The translations under genes and the position numbers were made by a program. From Methylotenera sp. (GTDB taxonomy: Bacteria; Pseudomonadota; Gammaproteobacteria; Burkholderiales; Methylophilaceae), in assembly GCA_027487055.1 (NCBI GenBank), contig JAIYEJ010000351.1:1-10418 (forward strand): a stretch of DNA of 10,418 nucleotides, read 5' to 3'. A model generated the notes under the pieces. The model saw nothing but the letters and a program-made list of their open reading frames with translations. It was not told the origin of the DNA and did no database searches. Each line of letters begins with the position of its first letter. Positions within the stretch are counted from its first letter, which is position 1. Of this stretch, positions 1-6,390 are shown piece by piece.

Positions 1-202
1 GTTTTGTATGGTCTGCCAGCCAGCCCCATAAGTTGGGCGCAAAAATGCGACTGACTTGAAACAAGGACATCAAAATGCCAATATCAGCCGCAGTAAACTG
101 CTCAGATTGAAGATACAAGCCCCAATAGGGGACGAACGCCCCTACAAAGAAATAATAGACAAAATAGAAACGGGAAAGATTAAAGTGAAGTGCGTGACTC
201 AA
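1..202 (-). CDS. MFS transporter, N-terminal part (truncated by window edge)
   Basis: The frame reading leftwards from a TTG at 202-200 is open to the window edge and encodes about 67 residues. They start MSHALHFNLSRFYFVYYFFV and run through a hydrophobic first helix, a short loop with LYLQSEQFTAADIG, and a second helix ending in the typical MFS loop GWLADHTK (compare the G-x-x-x-D-R/K motif after TM2). This resembles the HcaT/3-phenylpropionate-type branch of the major facilitator superfamily, which would be an inner-membrane permease, but the substrate cannot be told from this piece. The nearest upstream stop in frame is at 247-245, inside aroC. No ATG lies between that stop and the conserved first helix, so TTG is the best available start, although no clear Shine-Dalgarno precedes it. 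The gene lies 19 bp downstream of aroC on the same strand and is probably co-transcribed with it. Confidence 0.75.
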   Translation of the reverse strand, partial: MSHALHFNLSRFYFVYYFFVGAFVPYWGLYLQSEQFTAADIGILMSLFQVSRIFAPNLWGWLADHTK

Positions 203-221
203 AGTAAATTGAATCTGTAAA

Positions 222-1307
222 TTAAATCTTGGGCACGCTTGAAGCTACATCTGCATTTTGCGCGCGATGCCTTAGAGCATGATCCATGAGCACAATCGCC
301 AACATTGCTTCTGCAATCGGCGTGGCACGCACACCTACACATGGGTCGTGGCGACCTGTTGTTTGCATTTCAACCGCCTTGCCTGCTTTATCTATACTGC
401 GGCGCGCTTGCGGGATGCTAGAAGTGGGTTTTAACGCAATGCTGACTTCAATTTGCTGTCCGCTAGAAATACCCCCCAGCATGCCGCCTGCATGATTAGT
501 AGCAAAGCCTTGTGGCGTCAATTCATCTGAGTGTTCGCTACCGCGCTGCGCAACTGCCGCAAACCCAGCACCAATTTCTACTCCTTTTACCGCGTTAATA
601 CTCATCATGGCGTGCGCAATGTCAGCATCTAACCTGTCAAACACTGGCTCACCCCAACCCACAGGCACATTTTCCGCCACGATATTAATGCGCGCACCAA
701 CTGAATCACGCTCGGCACGTATTGTGTCTAGATATGCTTCAAGTTGCGTCAACACATCAGTATTGGGTGAGAAAAATGGGTTTTCATTGACACAATCCCA
801 TGTTTTAAAAGGGATTTCAATCTCGCCCAATTGGCTCATATAACCACGCACAACAACACCATAACGCTCTTTTAGCCATTTTTTAGCAATAGCACCCGCC
901 GCCACACGCACCGCAGTTTCACGAGCGCTGCTACGACCACCCCCACGATAATCGCGGATGCCATATTTTTGCGCATAGGTGTAGTCTGCATGGCCAGGCC
1001 TAAATGTATCCATGATTTTGCTGTAGTCTTGACTACGCTGGTCAGTATTACGAATTAGCAAACCAATGGGTGCCCCTGTGGTTTTGCCTTCAAAAATGCC
1101 AGATAAAATTTCAACTGCATCTGCCTCTTGTCGCTGTGTCACATGGCGCGAAGTACCAGGTTTACGGCGGTCTAAATCAATCTGCAAATCTTCTGCAGAT
1201 AAGCTCAATCCAGGCGGGCAACCATCCACCACTCCGCCAATAGCCGCGCCGTGCGATTCGCCAAAGCTTGTTAATGTAAATAAGGTACCGATGGTATTAC
1301 CAGACAT
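222..1307 (-). CDS. aroC: Chorismate synthase
   Basis: This gene encodes the last common enzyme of the shikimate pathway. It converts 5-enolpyruvylshikimate-3-phosphate to chorismate and phosphate with reduced FMN, in the cytoplasm. The 361-residue protein has the usual length and all three family signatures: GESHG near residues 16-20 leading into GGVVDGCPPG, GGGRSSARETAVRVAAG at about 122-138, and GRHDPCVGVRATPI at about 318-331. The two histidines conserved in the family are present (His19 in GESHG, His106 in RPGHAD). The ATG at 1307-1305 is preceded by AAGAGA at suitable spacing, and the N-terminus MSGNTIGTLF aligns with the E. coli start MAGNTIG. It follows the amidotransferase gene by 53 bp and precedes the MFS gene by 19 bp, so it could be read both from an upstream transcript and from its own promoter. 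Nothing looks broken. Confidence 0.98.
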   Translation of the reverse strand: MSGNTIGTLFTLTSFGESHGAAIGGVVDGCPPGLSLSAEDLQIDLDRRKPGTSRHVTQRQEADAVEILSGIFEGKTTGAPIGLLIRNTDQRSQDYSKIMDTFRPGHADYTYAQKYGIRDYRGGGRSSARETAVRVAAGAIAKKWLKERYGVVVRGYMSQLGEIEIPFKTWDCVNENPFFSPNTDVLTQLEAYLDTIRAERDSVGARINIVAENVPVGWGEPVFDRLDADIAHAMMSINAVKGVEIGAGFAAVAQRGSEHSDELTPQGFATNHAGGMLGGISSGQQIEVSIALKPTSSIPQARRSIDKAGKAVEMQTTGRHDPCVGVRATPIAEAMLAIVLMDHALRHRAQNADVASSVPKI

Positions 1308-1334
1308 AACGCAATTCTCTTAGAAATTTGCGCT

Positions 1335-1364
1335 ATTTTAACATACTAGCGTTTGACTTCTTAA
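1335..1364 (-). promoter_or_regulatory. Candidate sigma70 promoter for aroC
   Basis: Reading leftwards, TTAAGA (1364-1359) and TAAAAT (1340-1335) are 18 bp apart and match the -35 and -10 consensus at 4/6 and 5/6. They lie about 28 bp upstream of the aroC ATG. A weak 5-bp inverted repeat (CGCTA 1331-1335 / TAGCG 1347-1351) overlaps the -10. This was found by eye in AT-rich sequence and is only a candidate. Confidence 0.3.
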
Positions 1365-2068
1365 TGTTTAAGGCCTTGAATCCATTGTGTATAGACTTGC
1401 TTAGCTACTTTTTGTAAAAAAAACACGTGTAGCGGCAACTCTTTTTGCATCAATGCAATTTGTTGCACGCCAGGACTGCCCGCAGATTCATGCACTTCAT
1501 TAGCACTCTCTTCGCACCATTTTTGTACCATTTCAGTGGTCATTTCAATATGAGTTTGAAAAGCTAAATGCTTACCTATACTCCACGCTTGATTTTTGCA
1601 ATGCTGACTCGCCAATAAGTGTGTTGCTCCTTCTGGTAAATTAAAGGTTTCGCCATGCCAGTGAAAAGCGTTAAAGAGTTCTATATCACCAAACCAATGT
1701 TGTGCAACATCATTCTTAGTCACGCTGACCTCACCCCAGCCAATTTCTTTCACGGAATTAGCATAGACAGTAGCACCAAGCGCTTTACTCATGAGTTGCC
1801 CACCTAAACAATGCCCTAACAAAGGAATATCATGATCTTTGGCTTCGCGAATTAAGTCTAGCAAGGACGCAATCCAAGGCAAATCATCATTGACACTCAT
1901 TGGGCCGCCCATCAGCACCATGCCGCTGTAAGCCAATATCGACGTGGGCAATGGCTCTGACTCATCCACTTTAACGAGTTGCCATGGAATGTTTTGTGCA
2001 TCTAAAAAATCACCTAAATAACCTGGGCCTTCGTGCCCTAAAAAGCGAAAAATCACAATAGACTTCAT
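1361..2068 (-). CDS. Class I glutamine amidotransferase-like protein (GMP-synthase-like GATase domain)
   Basis: This is a stand-alone class I glutamine amidotransferase domain of 235 residues. Visible features are the GGPMSVND turn at 54-61, the nucleophile elbow GHCLGGQ with Cys87, NAFHWHGETF at 133-142, and a His173/Glu175 pair in AFQTHIE, where GMP synthase-like enzymes usually have F-H-P-E. The catalytic Cys-His-Glu triad is therefore intact. No synthetase or other acceptor domain is fused, and the C-terminal ~55 residues do not resemble a known domain to me. The family includes YfeJ-type proteins of uncertain role, and some relatives act on gamma-glutamyl compounds; the substrate here is unknown. 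The start ATG overlaps the stop of rluE (ATGA), implying translational coupling, and aroC follows 53 bp later. The family assignment is firm but the function is not. Confidence 0.88.
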   Translation of the reverse strand: MKSIVIFRFLGHEGPGYLGDFLDAQNIPWQLVKVDESEPLPTSILAYSGMVLMGGPMSVNDDLPWIASLLDLIREAKDHDIPLLGHCLGGQLMSKALGATVYANSVKEIGWGEVSVTKNDVAQHWFGDIELFNAFHWHGETFNLPEGATHLLASQHCKNQAWSIGKHLAFQTHIEMTTEMVQKWCEESANEVHESAGSPGVQQIALMQKELPLHVFFLQKVAKQVYTQWIQGLKH

Positions 2069-2613
2069 AGTTGTTTGTATGTTCCTATTTCAATATTTTT
2101 AAGAGTATAAGTCCCAATCGCATAGCGAATCAGCCTTAGTGTAGGGAATCCTATTTTAGCGGTCATTCGGCGTACTTGGCGATTTTTCCCTTCACTAATT
2201 TTAATTTCTAACCAACTGGTTGGAATCGCTTTGCGTTCCCGAATCGGCGGTGTTCTTGCCCATAAATTTTGTGGTTCTTCTATAACCCGCACACTTGCGG
2301 GCTGGGTGACAAAATCCCCTAAATCGACTCCAGTTAAAAGTGGCATTAAATCTGCTTCTGTAGGGTTACCTTCGACTTGTACCCAGTACGTTTTAATTTC
2401 TTTATGCTTAGGATGACTTAAACGATGTTGTAAAGCGCCATCATCAGTTAAAATAAGTAGGCCTTCAGAATCGGTATCCAATCGACCTGCAGGATAAACA
2501 TTTGGTATGGAAATATAATCTTTTAACGTGGGATGCCCGTCTTTTCCATTTTGTGGGTCGTGCAAACTAAACTGGCATACGACGTTAAAAGGCTTGTTAA
2601 ATAAAATAAGCAT
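2065..2613 (-). CDS. rluE: 23S rRNA pseudouridine synthase RluE
   Basis: This is an RsuA-family pseudouridine synthase, expected by homology to isomerise U2457 (E. coli numbering) of 23S rRNA. The protein begins MLILFNKPFNVVCQF, so no S4 domain precedes the catalytic domain, as in RluE and unlike RsuA, RluB and RluF. The catalytic motif GRLDTDSEG carries Asp46. The RluE-typical block PPIRERKAIPTSWLEI and the motif NRQVRRM (about 144-150), followed by GFPTLRLIR, closely match the E. coli protein. I chose the ATG at 2613-2611 (182 aa). A TTG two codons upstream (2619) also fits the frame, but the homologous region begins right at the ATG, and the in-frame stop is only a few codons further up. 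No good Shine-Dalgarno is visible. The gene is divergent from icd, an arrangement also found in E. coli (rluE next to icd), and it overlaps the following gene by 4 bp. Confidence 0.93.
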   Translation of the reverse strand: MLILFNKPFNVVCQFSLHDPQNGKDGHPTLKDYISIPNVYPAGRLDTDSEGLLILTDDGALQHRLSHPKHKEIKTYWVQVEGNPTEADLMPLLTGVDLGDFVTQPASVRVIEEPQNLWARTPPIRERKAIPTSWLEIKISEGKNRQVRRMTAKIGFPTLRLIRYAIGTYTLKNIEIGTYKQL

Positions 2614-2658
2614 TATCAAATTAAGTTTTTATAAAATCATCATGTTAGGAAATTGACT
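2614..2658. promoter_or_regulatory. Short divergent intergenic region between rluE and icd
   Basis: Only 45 bp separate the two divergent start codons. It is AT-rich and holds TTTTATAAAA near 2627-2636, which reads as a TATAAA-like -10 on both strands. For rluE this would give a very short leader, and for icd a leader of roughly 15-20 nt. I see no matching strong -35 on either strand, so part of each promoter may lie inside the neighbouring gene. The icd Shine-Dalgarno (AGGA, 2647-2650) sits 8 nt before its ATG. Confidence 0.35.
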
Positions 2659-3897
2659 ATGGCTTCAAAAATAAAAGTTCCAAGTATAGGTTCAAAAATC
2701 ACCGTCAATGCGGATAACTCACTTAACGTTCCCGATATGCCAATTATTCCATTTATTGAGGGAGACGGCATCGGTATTGATATTACGCCACCCATGATTA
2801 AAGTGGTAGATGCGTCCGTAAATAAAGCTTATAGCGGTAAACGTAAAATCTCATGGATGGAGGTTTATGCTGGTGAAAAATCTACCACAATTTATGATAA
2901 GAACACATGGTTATCTGACGAAACCATGAAAGCATTACGCGAGTATGTCATCTCGATTAAAGGCCCACTCACCACACCCGTGGGCGGCGGCATACGTTCA
3001 TTAAACGTAACGCTACGCCAAGAACTTGATTTATATGTTTGCCTGCGTCCAATTCAATACTTTACTGGCGTTCCTAGCCCAGTAAAACACCCCGAGAAGA
3101 CTGATATGGTGATTTTCCGAGAAAATACAGAAGACATCTACGCGGGCATCGAATGGGCTGCGGGTTCTGACGAGGCAAAAAAAGTCATGCAATTTTTAAG
3201 CGATATGGGCATGCGTAAAAAAATTCGCTTTCCAGAGAGTTCTGCAATTGGCATTAAGCCTGTTTCTGTTGATGGCTCTAAACGTTTGATTCGAAAAGCA
3301 ATTCAATACGCAATTGATAACAATCGCAAATCTGTCACAATTACCCACAAGGGTAATATTATGAAGTTTACAGAAGGCGGCTTTAGAGATTGGAGCTACC
3401 AACTCGCCAAAGAAGAGTTTGGTGCTGTCGAGATTGACGGCGGCCCATGGCTAAAATTACCGAATGGCATTGTGATTAAAGACTGTATTGCTGATGCATT
3501 TTTACAAGAAATCTTATTACATCCAAGCGATTATGATGTAGTGACCGCAACCAATTTAAATGGCGACTACATGAGTGATGCATTGGCCGCACAAGTAGGC
3601 GGTATCGGCATTGCCCCAGGCGCAAACTTAAGTGACACAGTCGCGATGTTTGAGGCAACACATGGCACCGCACCAAAAATCGCCGGTAAAAATATAGCCA
3701 ACCCAAGCTCGATTATTTTATCTGCCGAAATGATGTTACGCCATATGGGCTGGACAGAAGCAGCTGATTTAGTATTAAGCGGGGTTGCAAAAGCCATTAT
3801 GTCTAAACGCGTGACTGGTGACTTTGCGAGCCAAATGGAAGGTGCTACACAAATCGGTACAGCTGAATTTGGCGATGAAATTATCAAACAAATGTAG
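2659..3897 (+). CDS. icd: Isocitrate dehydrogenase (homodimeric E. coli-type; NAD(P) specificity uncertain)
   Basis: This enzyme oxidatively decarboxylates isocitrate to 2-oxoglutarate in the TCA cycle. The 412-residue protein aligns nearly end to end with E. coli Icd: IPFIEGDGIGIDITPPM, GPLTTPVGGGIRSLNV with Ser114 equivalent to the E. coli substrate-binding/AceK-phosphorylated Ser113, RENTEDIYAGIEW, HKGNIMKFTEG, NLNGDYMSDALAAQVGG and ATHGTAPK. The coenzyme pocket is unusual. At the positions of E. coli Lys344, Tyr345, Val351, Tyr391 and Arg395 this protein has Lys340, Ile341, Ala347, Gly387 and Ser391. Ile, Ala and Ser are residues linked to NAD use, while the Lys is retained from the NADP type. 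I therefore infer relaxed or NAD-leaning specificity rather than assume strict NADP use. The ATG at 2659 has AGGA 8 nt upstream; an in-frame TTG at 2653 has no such support. The gene is divergent from rluE and convergent with csp. Confidence 0.97.
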   Translation: MASKIKVPSIGSKITVNADNSLNVPDMPIIPFIEGDGIGIDITPPMIKVVDASVNKAYSGKRKISWMEVYAGEKSTTIYDKNTWLSDETMKALREYVISIKGPLTTPVGGGIRSLNVTLRQELDLYVCLRPIQYFTGVPSPVKHPEKTDMVIFRENTEDIYAGIEWAAGSDEAKKVMQFLSDMGMRKKIRFPESSAIGIKPVSVDGSKRLIRKAIQYAIDNNRKSVTITHKGNIMKFTEGGFRDWSYQLAKEEFGAVEIDGGPWLKLPNGIVIKDCIADAFLQEILLHPSDYDVVTATNLNGDYMSDALAAQVGGIGIAPGANLSDTVAMFEATHGTAPKIAGKNIANPSSIILSAEMMLRHMGWTEAADLVLSGVAKAIMSKRVTGDFASQMEGATQIGTAEFGDEIIKQM

Positions 3898-3934
3898 CAC
3901 GAGAGAAAAGCAATAATACTGCAGCACAATATCT

Positions 3935-3971
3935 ATAAGGTTATCAGAGCTTATGTTTTGATAATCTTTAT
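3935..3971 (+). other. Imperfect AT-rich hairpin in the icd 3' region
   Basis: TTATCA (3941-3946) and TGATAA (3959-3964) pair across a 12-nt loop. Flanking ATAAGG and TCTTTAT extend the stem imperfectly. It lies about 40 bp after the icd stop. It may help end or protect the icd transcript, but it is poor in GC and has no proper U-tract, so it is weak as a terminator. Confidence 0.3.
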
Positions 3972-3980
3972 AAAAGCAAT

Positions 3981-4007
3981 AAAAAAAGCTCGCTTATGCG
4001 AGCTTTT
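3981..4007. terminator. Bidirectional intrinsic terminator between icd and csp
   Basis: A perfect 10-bp stem, AAAAGCTCGC (3984-3993) with GCGAGCTTTT (3998-4007), closes a TTAT loop. In the minus direction (csp) the stem runs into seven T residues (complement of 3981-3987), which is a strong terminator. In the plus direction (icd) only four T residues follow the GC core, so termination is weaker but still possible. It is located between the convergent gene ends. Confidence 0.85.
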
Positions 4008-4042
4008 AAAATTTTAGCTTTAACTAAAATATTCTTAAAGTA

Positions 4043-4246
4043 TTAAGCCTTTTGAATATTTGATGCCTGTTTGCCTTTTGGACCTTCAGTCACTTCAAAG
4101 CTGACGCGTTGACCTTCTTTGAGGCTTTTATAGCCAGATTCAACAATTGCTGAAAAATGCGCGAATAAATCGTCGCCACCATCATCTGGAGTAATAAAAC
4201 CAAAACCTTTTGAATCGTTAAACCATTTTACGGTACCTAATGCCAT
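4043..4246 (-). CDS. CspA-family cold-shock protein
   Basis: This is a 67-residue single cold-shock domain, the normal length for the family, expected to bind single-stranded RNA/DNA and melt RNA structure in the cytoplasm. RNP1 is KGFGFI (13-18) and RNP2 is DLFAHF (26-31). The opening GTVKWFNDSKGFGFITPDDG and the ending GPKGKQASNIQ are typical of betaproteobacterial CspA-like proteins. The ATG at 4246-4244 follows GTTAGGAAGTAGAA, a good Shine-Dalgarno. A strong promoter about 117 bp upstream implies a long leader, as in cold-inducible cspA genes. Several csp paralogues usually exist per genome, so I give no specific symbol and cannot say from the sequence whether this one is cold-induced. 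Confidence 0.96.
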   Translation of the reverse strand: MALGTVKWFNDSKGFGFITPDDGGDDLFAHFSAIVESGYKSLKEGQRVSFEVTEGPKGKQASNIQKA

Positions 4247-4356
4247 TTCTACTTCCTAACATATAACTAAGGGGGGCGCCCCAAAAAGTTTGTCTCAAGA
4301 ACTTAAGTCGCAATACTACAAAGCAGGCTGAAAAATAACTCGAACTCAAACACCTA
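4247..4356 (-). promoter_or_regulatory. Predicted long 5' leader of csp mRNA with GC-rich palindrome
   Basis: From the promoter at 4363-4391, transcription should start near 4356, giving a leader of about 110 nt. Long leaders of this kind in cspA-type genes control mRNA stability and translation with temperature; that role is inferred here. The most striking element is GGGGCGCCCC, a perfect 10-bp palindrome at 4273-4282, inside otherwise AT-rich DNA and 26 bp before the ATG. A second small palindrome, ACTTAAGT, lies at 4301-4308. I did not recognise a classical E. coli cold box. Confidence 0.45.
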
Positions 4357-4362
4357 ACGCGC

Positions 4363-4391
4363 TTTATATGTTACAAATTGTAAAAAGTCAA
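4363..4391 (-). promoter_or_regulatory. Sigma70 promoter of csp
   Basis: On the minus strand, TTGACT (4391-4386) and TATAAA (4368-4363) are separated by exactly 17 bp; each box matches consensus at 5/6. The spacer contains a perfect palindrome, TTACAAATTGTAA at 4371-4383, which could be an operator or chance in AT-rich DNA. The predicted start is near 4356. Confidence 0.75.
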
Positions 4392-4471
4392 GTATCTGAT
4401 GGGCCTGTTGCTTAAACCACAAACCATTTTGTTGCGCAAAGGTTGAATTTGTTAAAAAGAGTTACAGCCTC

Positions 4472-4500
4472 TTTACAAAAAAAATGTTAAAGTGCATTAT
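4472..4500 (+). promoter_or_regulatory. Candidate sigma70 promoter for pilB-pilC
   Basis: TTTACA (4472-4477, 5/6) and CATTAT (4495-4500, 4/6) are 17 bp apart, with an A8 tract at the start of the spacer. A better -10, TATTAT, sits at 4498-4503 but would need a 20-bp spacer. The predicted start near 4507 leaves a leader of about 97 nt. No sigma54 site with correct GG-N10-GC spacing was found. Confidence 0.45.
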
Positions 4501-4530
4501 TATGTCAATGAAAAATATTGTTTAACTACA

Positions 4531-4544
4531 ATAGTTTAAACTAT
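4531..4544. repeat. 14-bp perfect palindrome in the pilB leader
   Basis: ATAGTTTAAACTAT is a perfect inverted repeat without spacer, overlapping CTATATAG (4541-4548). It lies about 24-37 bp downstream of the predicted pilB start site and 60 bp before the ATG. This is the geometry of a possible repressor operator, but no regulator can be named. Confidence 0.4.
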
Positions 4545-4603
4545 ATAGATAAATAATTAGATTAAATGTTAATTTAAAGATTAAATAAAGTGATCGCTTT
4601 TTA

Positions 4604-6322
4604 ATGGCTGCTAACGCATCAACAATCAAGTTAAGCGGACTCGCCCGCATGTTAGTGCAAGAAAATCTGCTTTCTGAAGCAGATGCAACTGCTATTCAAG
4701 CACAAGCAAATACCGTCAAAACACCATTTATTACACAAGTAGTTACCAGCAAAAAAGTGTCAGCAGAAAAAATTGCAGAAACATCTTCTAAATCATTCGG
4801 ATTTCCGTATTTGAATTTAGATGCTTTTAACACAGACTACCTCCCTACCAAATCTATTGATTTAAAATTAATGCAAGCAAATCGCGTGATTGCATTAAGA
4901 GATTTAAATAATGTCTTATTCGTCGCAATTTCAGACCCAACCAATCTACATGCCTTAGATAGCGTGCAATTCCAGATGGGTATGACGTTATCACCTGTAG
5001 TGGTAGAAGACGACAAACTTGGCAAATGGATAGACAAGATTGTTGAGTCTAAAGACACCTCTATGAATTCGTTAGATGTAGATGGCGACTTTGATTTGGA
5101 CATGGGCGCTGCCGATGCCGAAGTAGAAGTTGATAATACACAAGAAGTTGACGATGCCCCAGTTGTAAAATTTTTAAATAAAATGCTGCTAGATGCTATT
5201 AATATGGGTGCTTCTGACCTTCATTTCGAACCTTACGAAAAGTTTTATCGCATTCGATATCGTGTTGACGGCATATTAAGAGAGATTGCACAACCTCCAC
5301 TTGCCATTAAAGACAAGCTTGCTTCTCGCATCAAAGTGATTTCAAGTCTTGATATTTCTGAGAAACGCATCCCTCAAGATGGCCGAATGAAACTGGTGTT
5401 ATCAAAAACACGTACTATTGATTTCCGTGTTAGCACTTTGCCACTAATTCATGGCGAAAAAATTGTAATGCGTATTTTAGACCCCTCTAGTGCTACTTTA
5501 GGTATTGAGGCACTGGGTTACGAGCCAGTTCAACAAAAATTCCTTCTTGATGCGGTGAGACGCCCTTATGGCTTGGTATTAGTGACTGGTCCGACTGGTT
5601 CGGGCAAAACAGTTTCACTTTATACTTGTCTGAATATTTTAAATAATCCAGGGGTTAATATTGCAACGGCAGAAGATCCATGTGAAATTCCATTAGCAGG
5701 GATCAACCAAGTCAACGTGAATGATAAGCAGGGCTTAACGTTTGCTGCAGCGCTGAAATCATTCTTACGGCAAGATCCTGACATTATTATGATTGGTGAG
5801 ATTCGTGACCTAGAAACCGCTGATATGGCGATTAAAGCAGCTTCTACTGGTCACATGGTACTTTCGACCCTACATACGAACGATGCCCCTGCCACCTTAA
5901 CGCGTTTAATGAATATGGGTGTTGCACCATTTAATATAGCATCAGCGGTTTCGCTCATCACAGCGCAACGGTTAGCCCGTCGATTATGCAAAAACTGCAA
6001 AGTGCCGATTGATGTCCCAAAAGTAGCTTTATTAGACATTGGTTTTATAGAAGACGATTTCAAAGAGACATTTCAGCTCTATGGCCCTAAAGAAGGGGGT
6101 TGTGAACTTTGTAACAATGGCTACAAAGGTCGCGTTGGTATTTATCAAGTGATGCCGATTACTGATGCAATCAGCAGAATTATTATGAAACATGGTACCG
6201 CCCATGACATTGCAGACCAAGCTAAATTAGAAGGCATTAATGATTTGAGGCGCTCCGGTATTTTAAAAGCAAAGCAAGGGCTTACTTCTATTGAAGAAGT
6301 TGAAGCTTGTACCAATGAATAA
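4604..6322 (+). CDS. pilB: Type IV pilus extension ATPase PilB
   Basis: This is a hexameric cytoplasmic motor ATPase of the GspE/PilB family that powers pilin addition at the inner membrane. The 572-residue protein has an N-terminal T2SSE_N/MshEN-like region (about 10-140, without the RLG of c-di-GMP-binding versions). A strongly acidic linker (about 148-185) follows. The GspE core then shows Walker A GPTGSGKT (329-336), Asp box AEDPCEI (Glu357, Asp358), Walker B DPDIIMIGEIRD (391-402, Glu399) and His box GHMVLSTLHTN (416-426). A zinc-binding tetracysteine, Cys462/Cys465 and Cys500/Cys503, is complete. The block of FNIASAVSLI, QRLARRLCKNCK matches Neisseria PilF/PilB closely. Start: ATG at 4604; only a weak AAGTGA precedes it, but an in-frame alternative is not evident. 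pilC follows after 68 bp, so the two form one operon. The usual third gene, pilD, is not here. Confidence 0.97.
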   Translation: MAANASTIKLSGLARMLVQENLLSEADATAIQAQANTVKTPFITQVVTSKKVSAEKIAETSSKSFGFPYLNLDAFNTDYLPTKSIDLKLMQANRVIALRDLNNVLFVAISDPTNLHALDSVQFQMGMTLSPVVVEDDKLGKWIDKIVESKDTSMNSLDVDGDFDLDMGAADAEVEVDNTQEVDDAPVVKFLNKMLLDAINMGASDLHFEPYEKFYRIRYRVDGILREIAQPPLAIKDKLASRIKVISSLDISEKRIPQDGRMKLVLSKTRTIDFRVSTLPLIHGEKIVMRILDPSSATLGIEALGYEPVQQKFLLDAVRRPYGLVLVTGPTGSGKTVSLYTCLNILNNPGVNIATAEDPCEIPLAGINQVNVNDKQGLTFAAALKSFLRQDPDIIMIGEIRDLETADMAIKAASTGHMVLSTLHTNDAPATLTRLMNMGVAPFNIASAVSLITAQRLARRLCKNCKVPIDVPKVALLDIGFIEDDFKETFQLYGPKEGGCELCNNGYKGRVGIYQVMPITDAISRIIMKHGTAHDIADQAKLEGINDLRRSGILKAKQGLTSIEEVEACTNE

Positions 6323-6390
6323 ATTAGTATGCAAGATAAATTTTAAAAAGTAGCTTATAAAATATTGCTCAAAACATTTAAGGATGCATG

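Larger units (their letters stand above)
4247..4603. other. 357-bp gene-free region between divergent csp and pilB
   Basis: No credible coding frame is seen here on either strand. It carries the csp leader and promoter in its left half and the pilB promoter candidate plus AT-rich pilB leader in its right half. The stretch from about 4392 to 4471 between the two promoters shows no motif I can name. The last ~90 bp before pilB are extremely AT-rich and include two GATTAAAT copies (4560-4567 and 4579-4586). Confidence 0.7.

Noticed and set aside
1331..1351. Hairpin CGCTA/TAGCG as a terminator between the amidotransferase gene and aroC
   Set aside because: The stem is only 5 bp with an 11-nt loop and no U-tract, and it overlaps the likely aroC promoter.
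2653..2658. TTG start for icd adding two residues
   Set aside because: The AGGA at 2647-2650 is correctly spaced for the ATG at 2659 and too close to the TTG.
3567..3929. 120-codon open frame on the minus strand overlapping the end of icd
   Set aside because: It lies antisense to strongly conserved icd codons, has no recognisable domain or ribosome site, and reads as a shadow frame.
4400..4412. Possible sigma54 promoter (GGGCCTGTTGC) upstream of pilB
   Set aside because: The GG and GC elements are too close together; sigma54 sites need about 10 bp between them.
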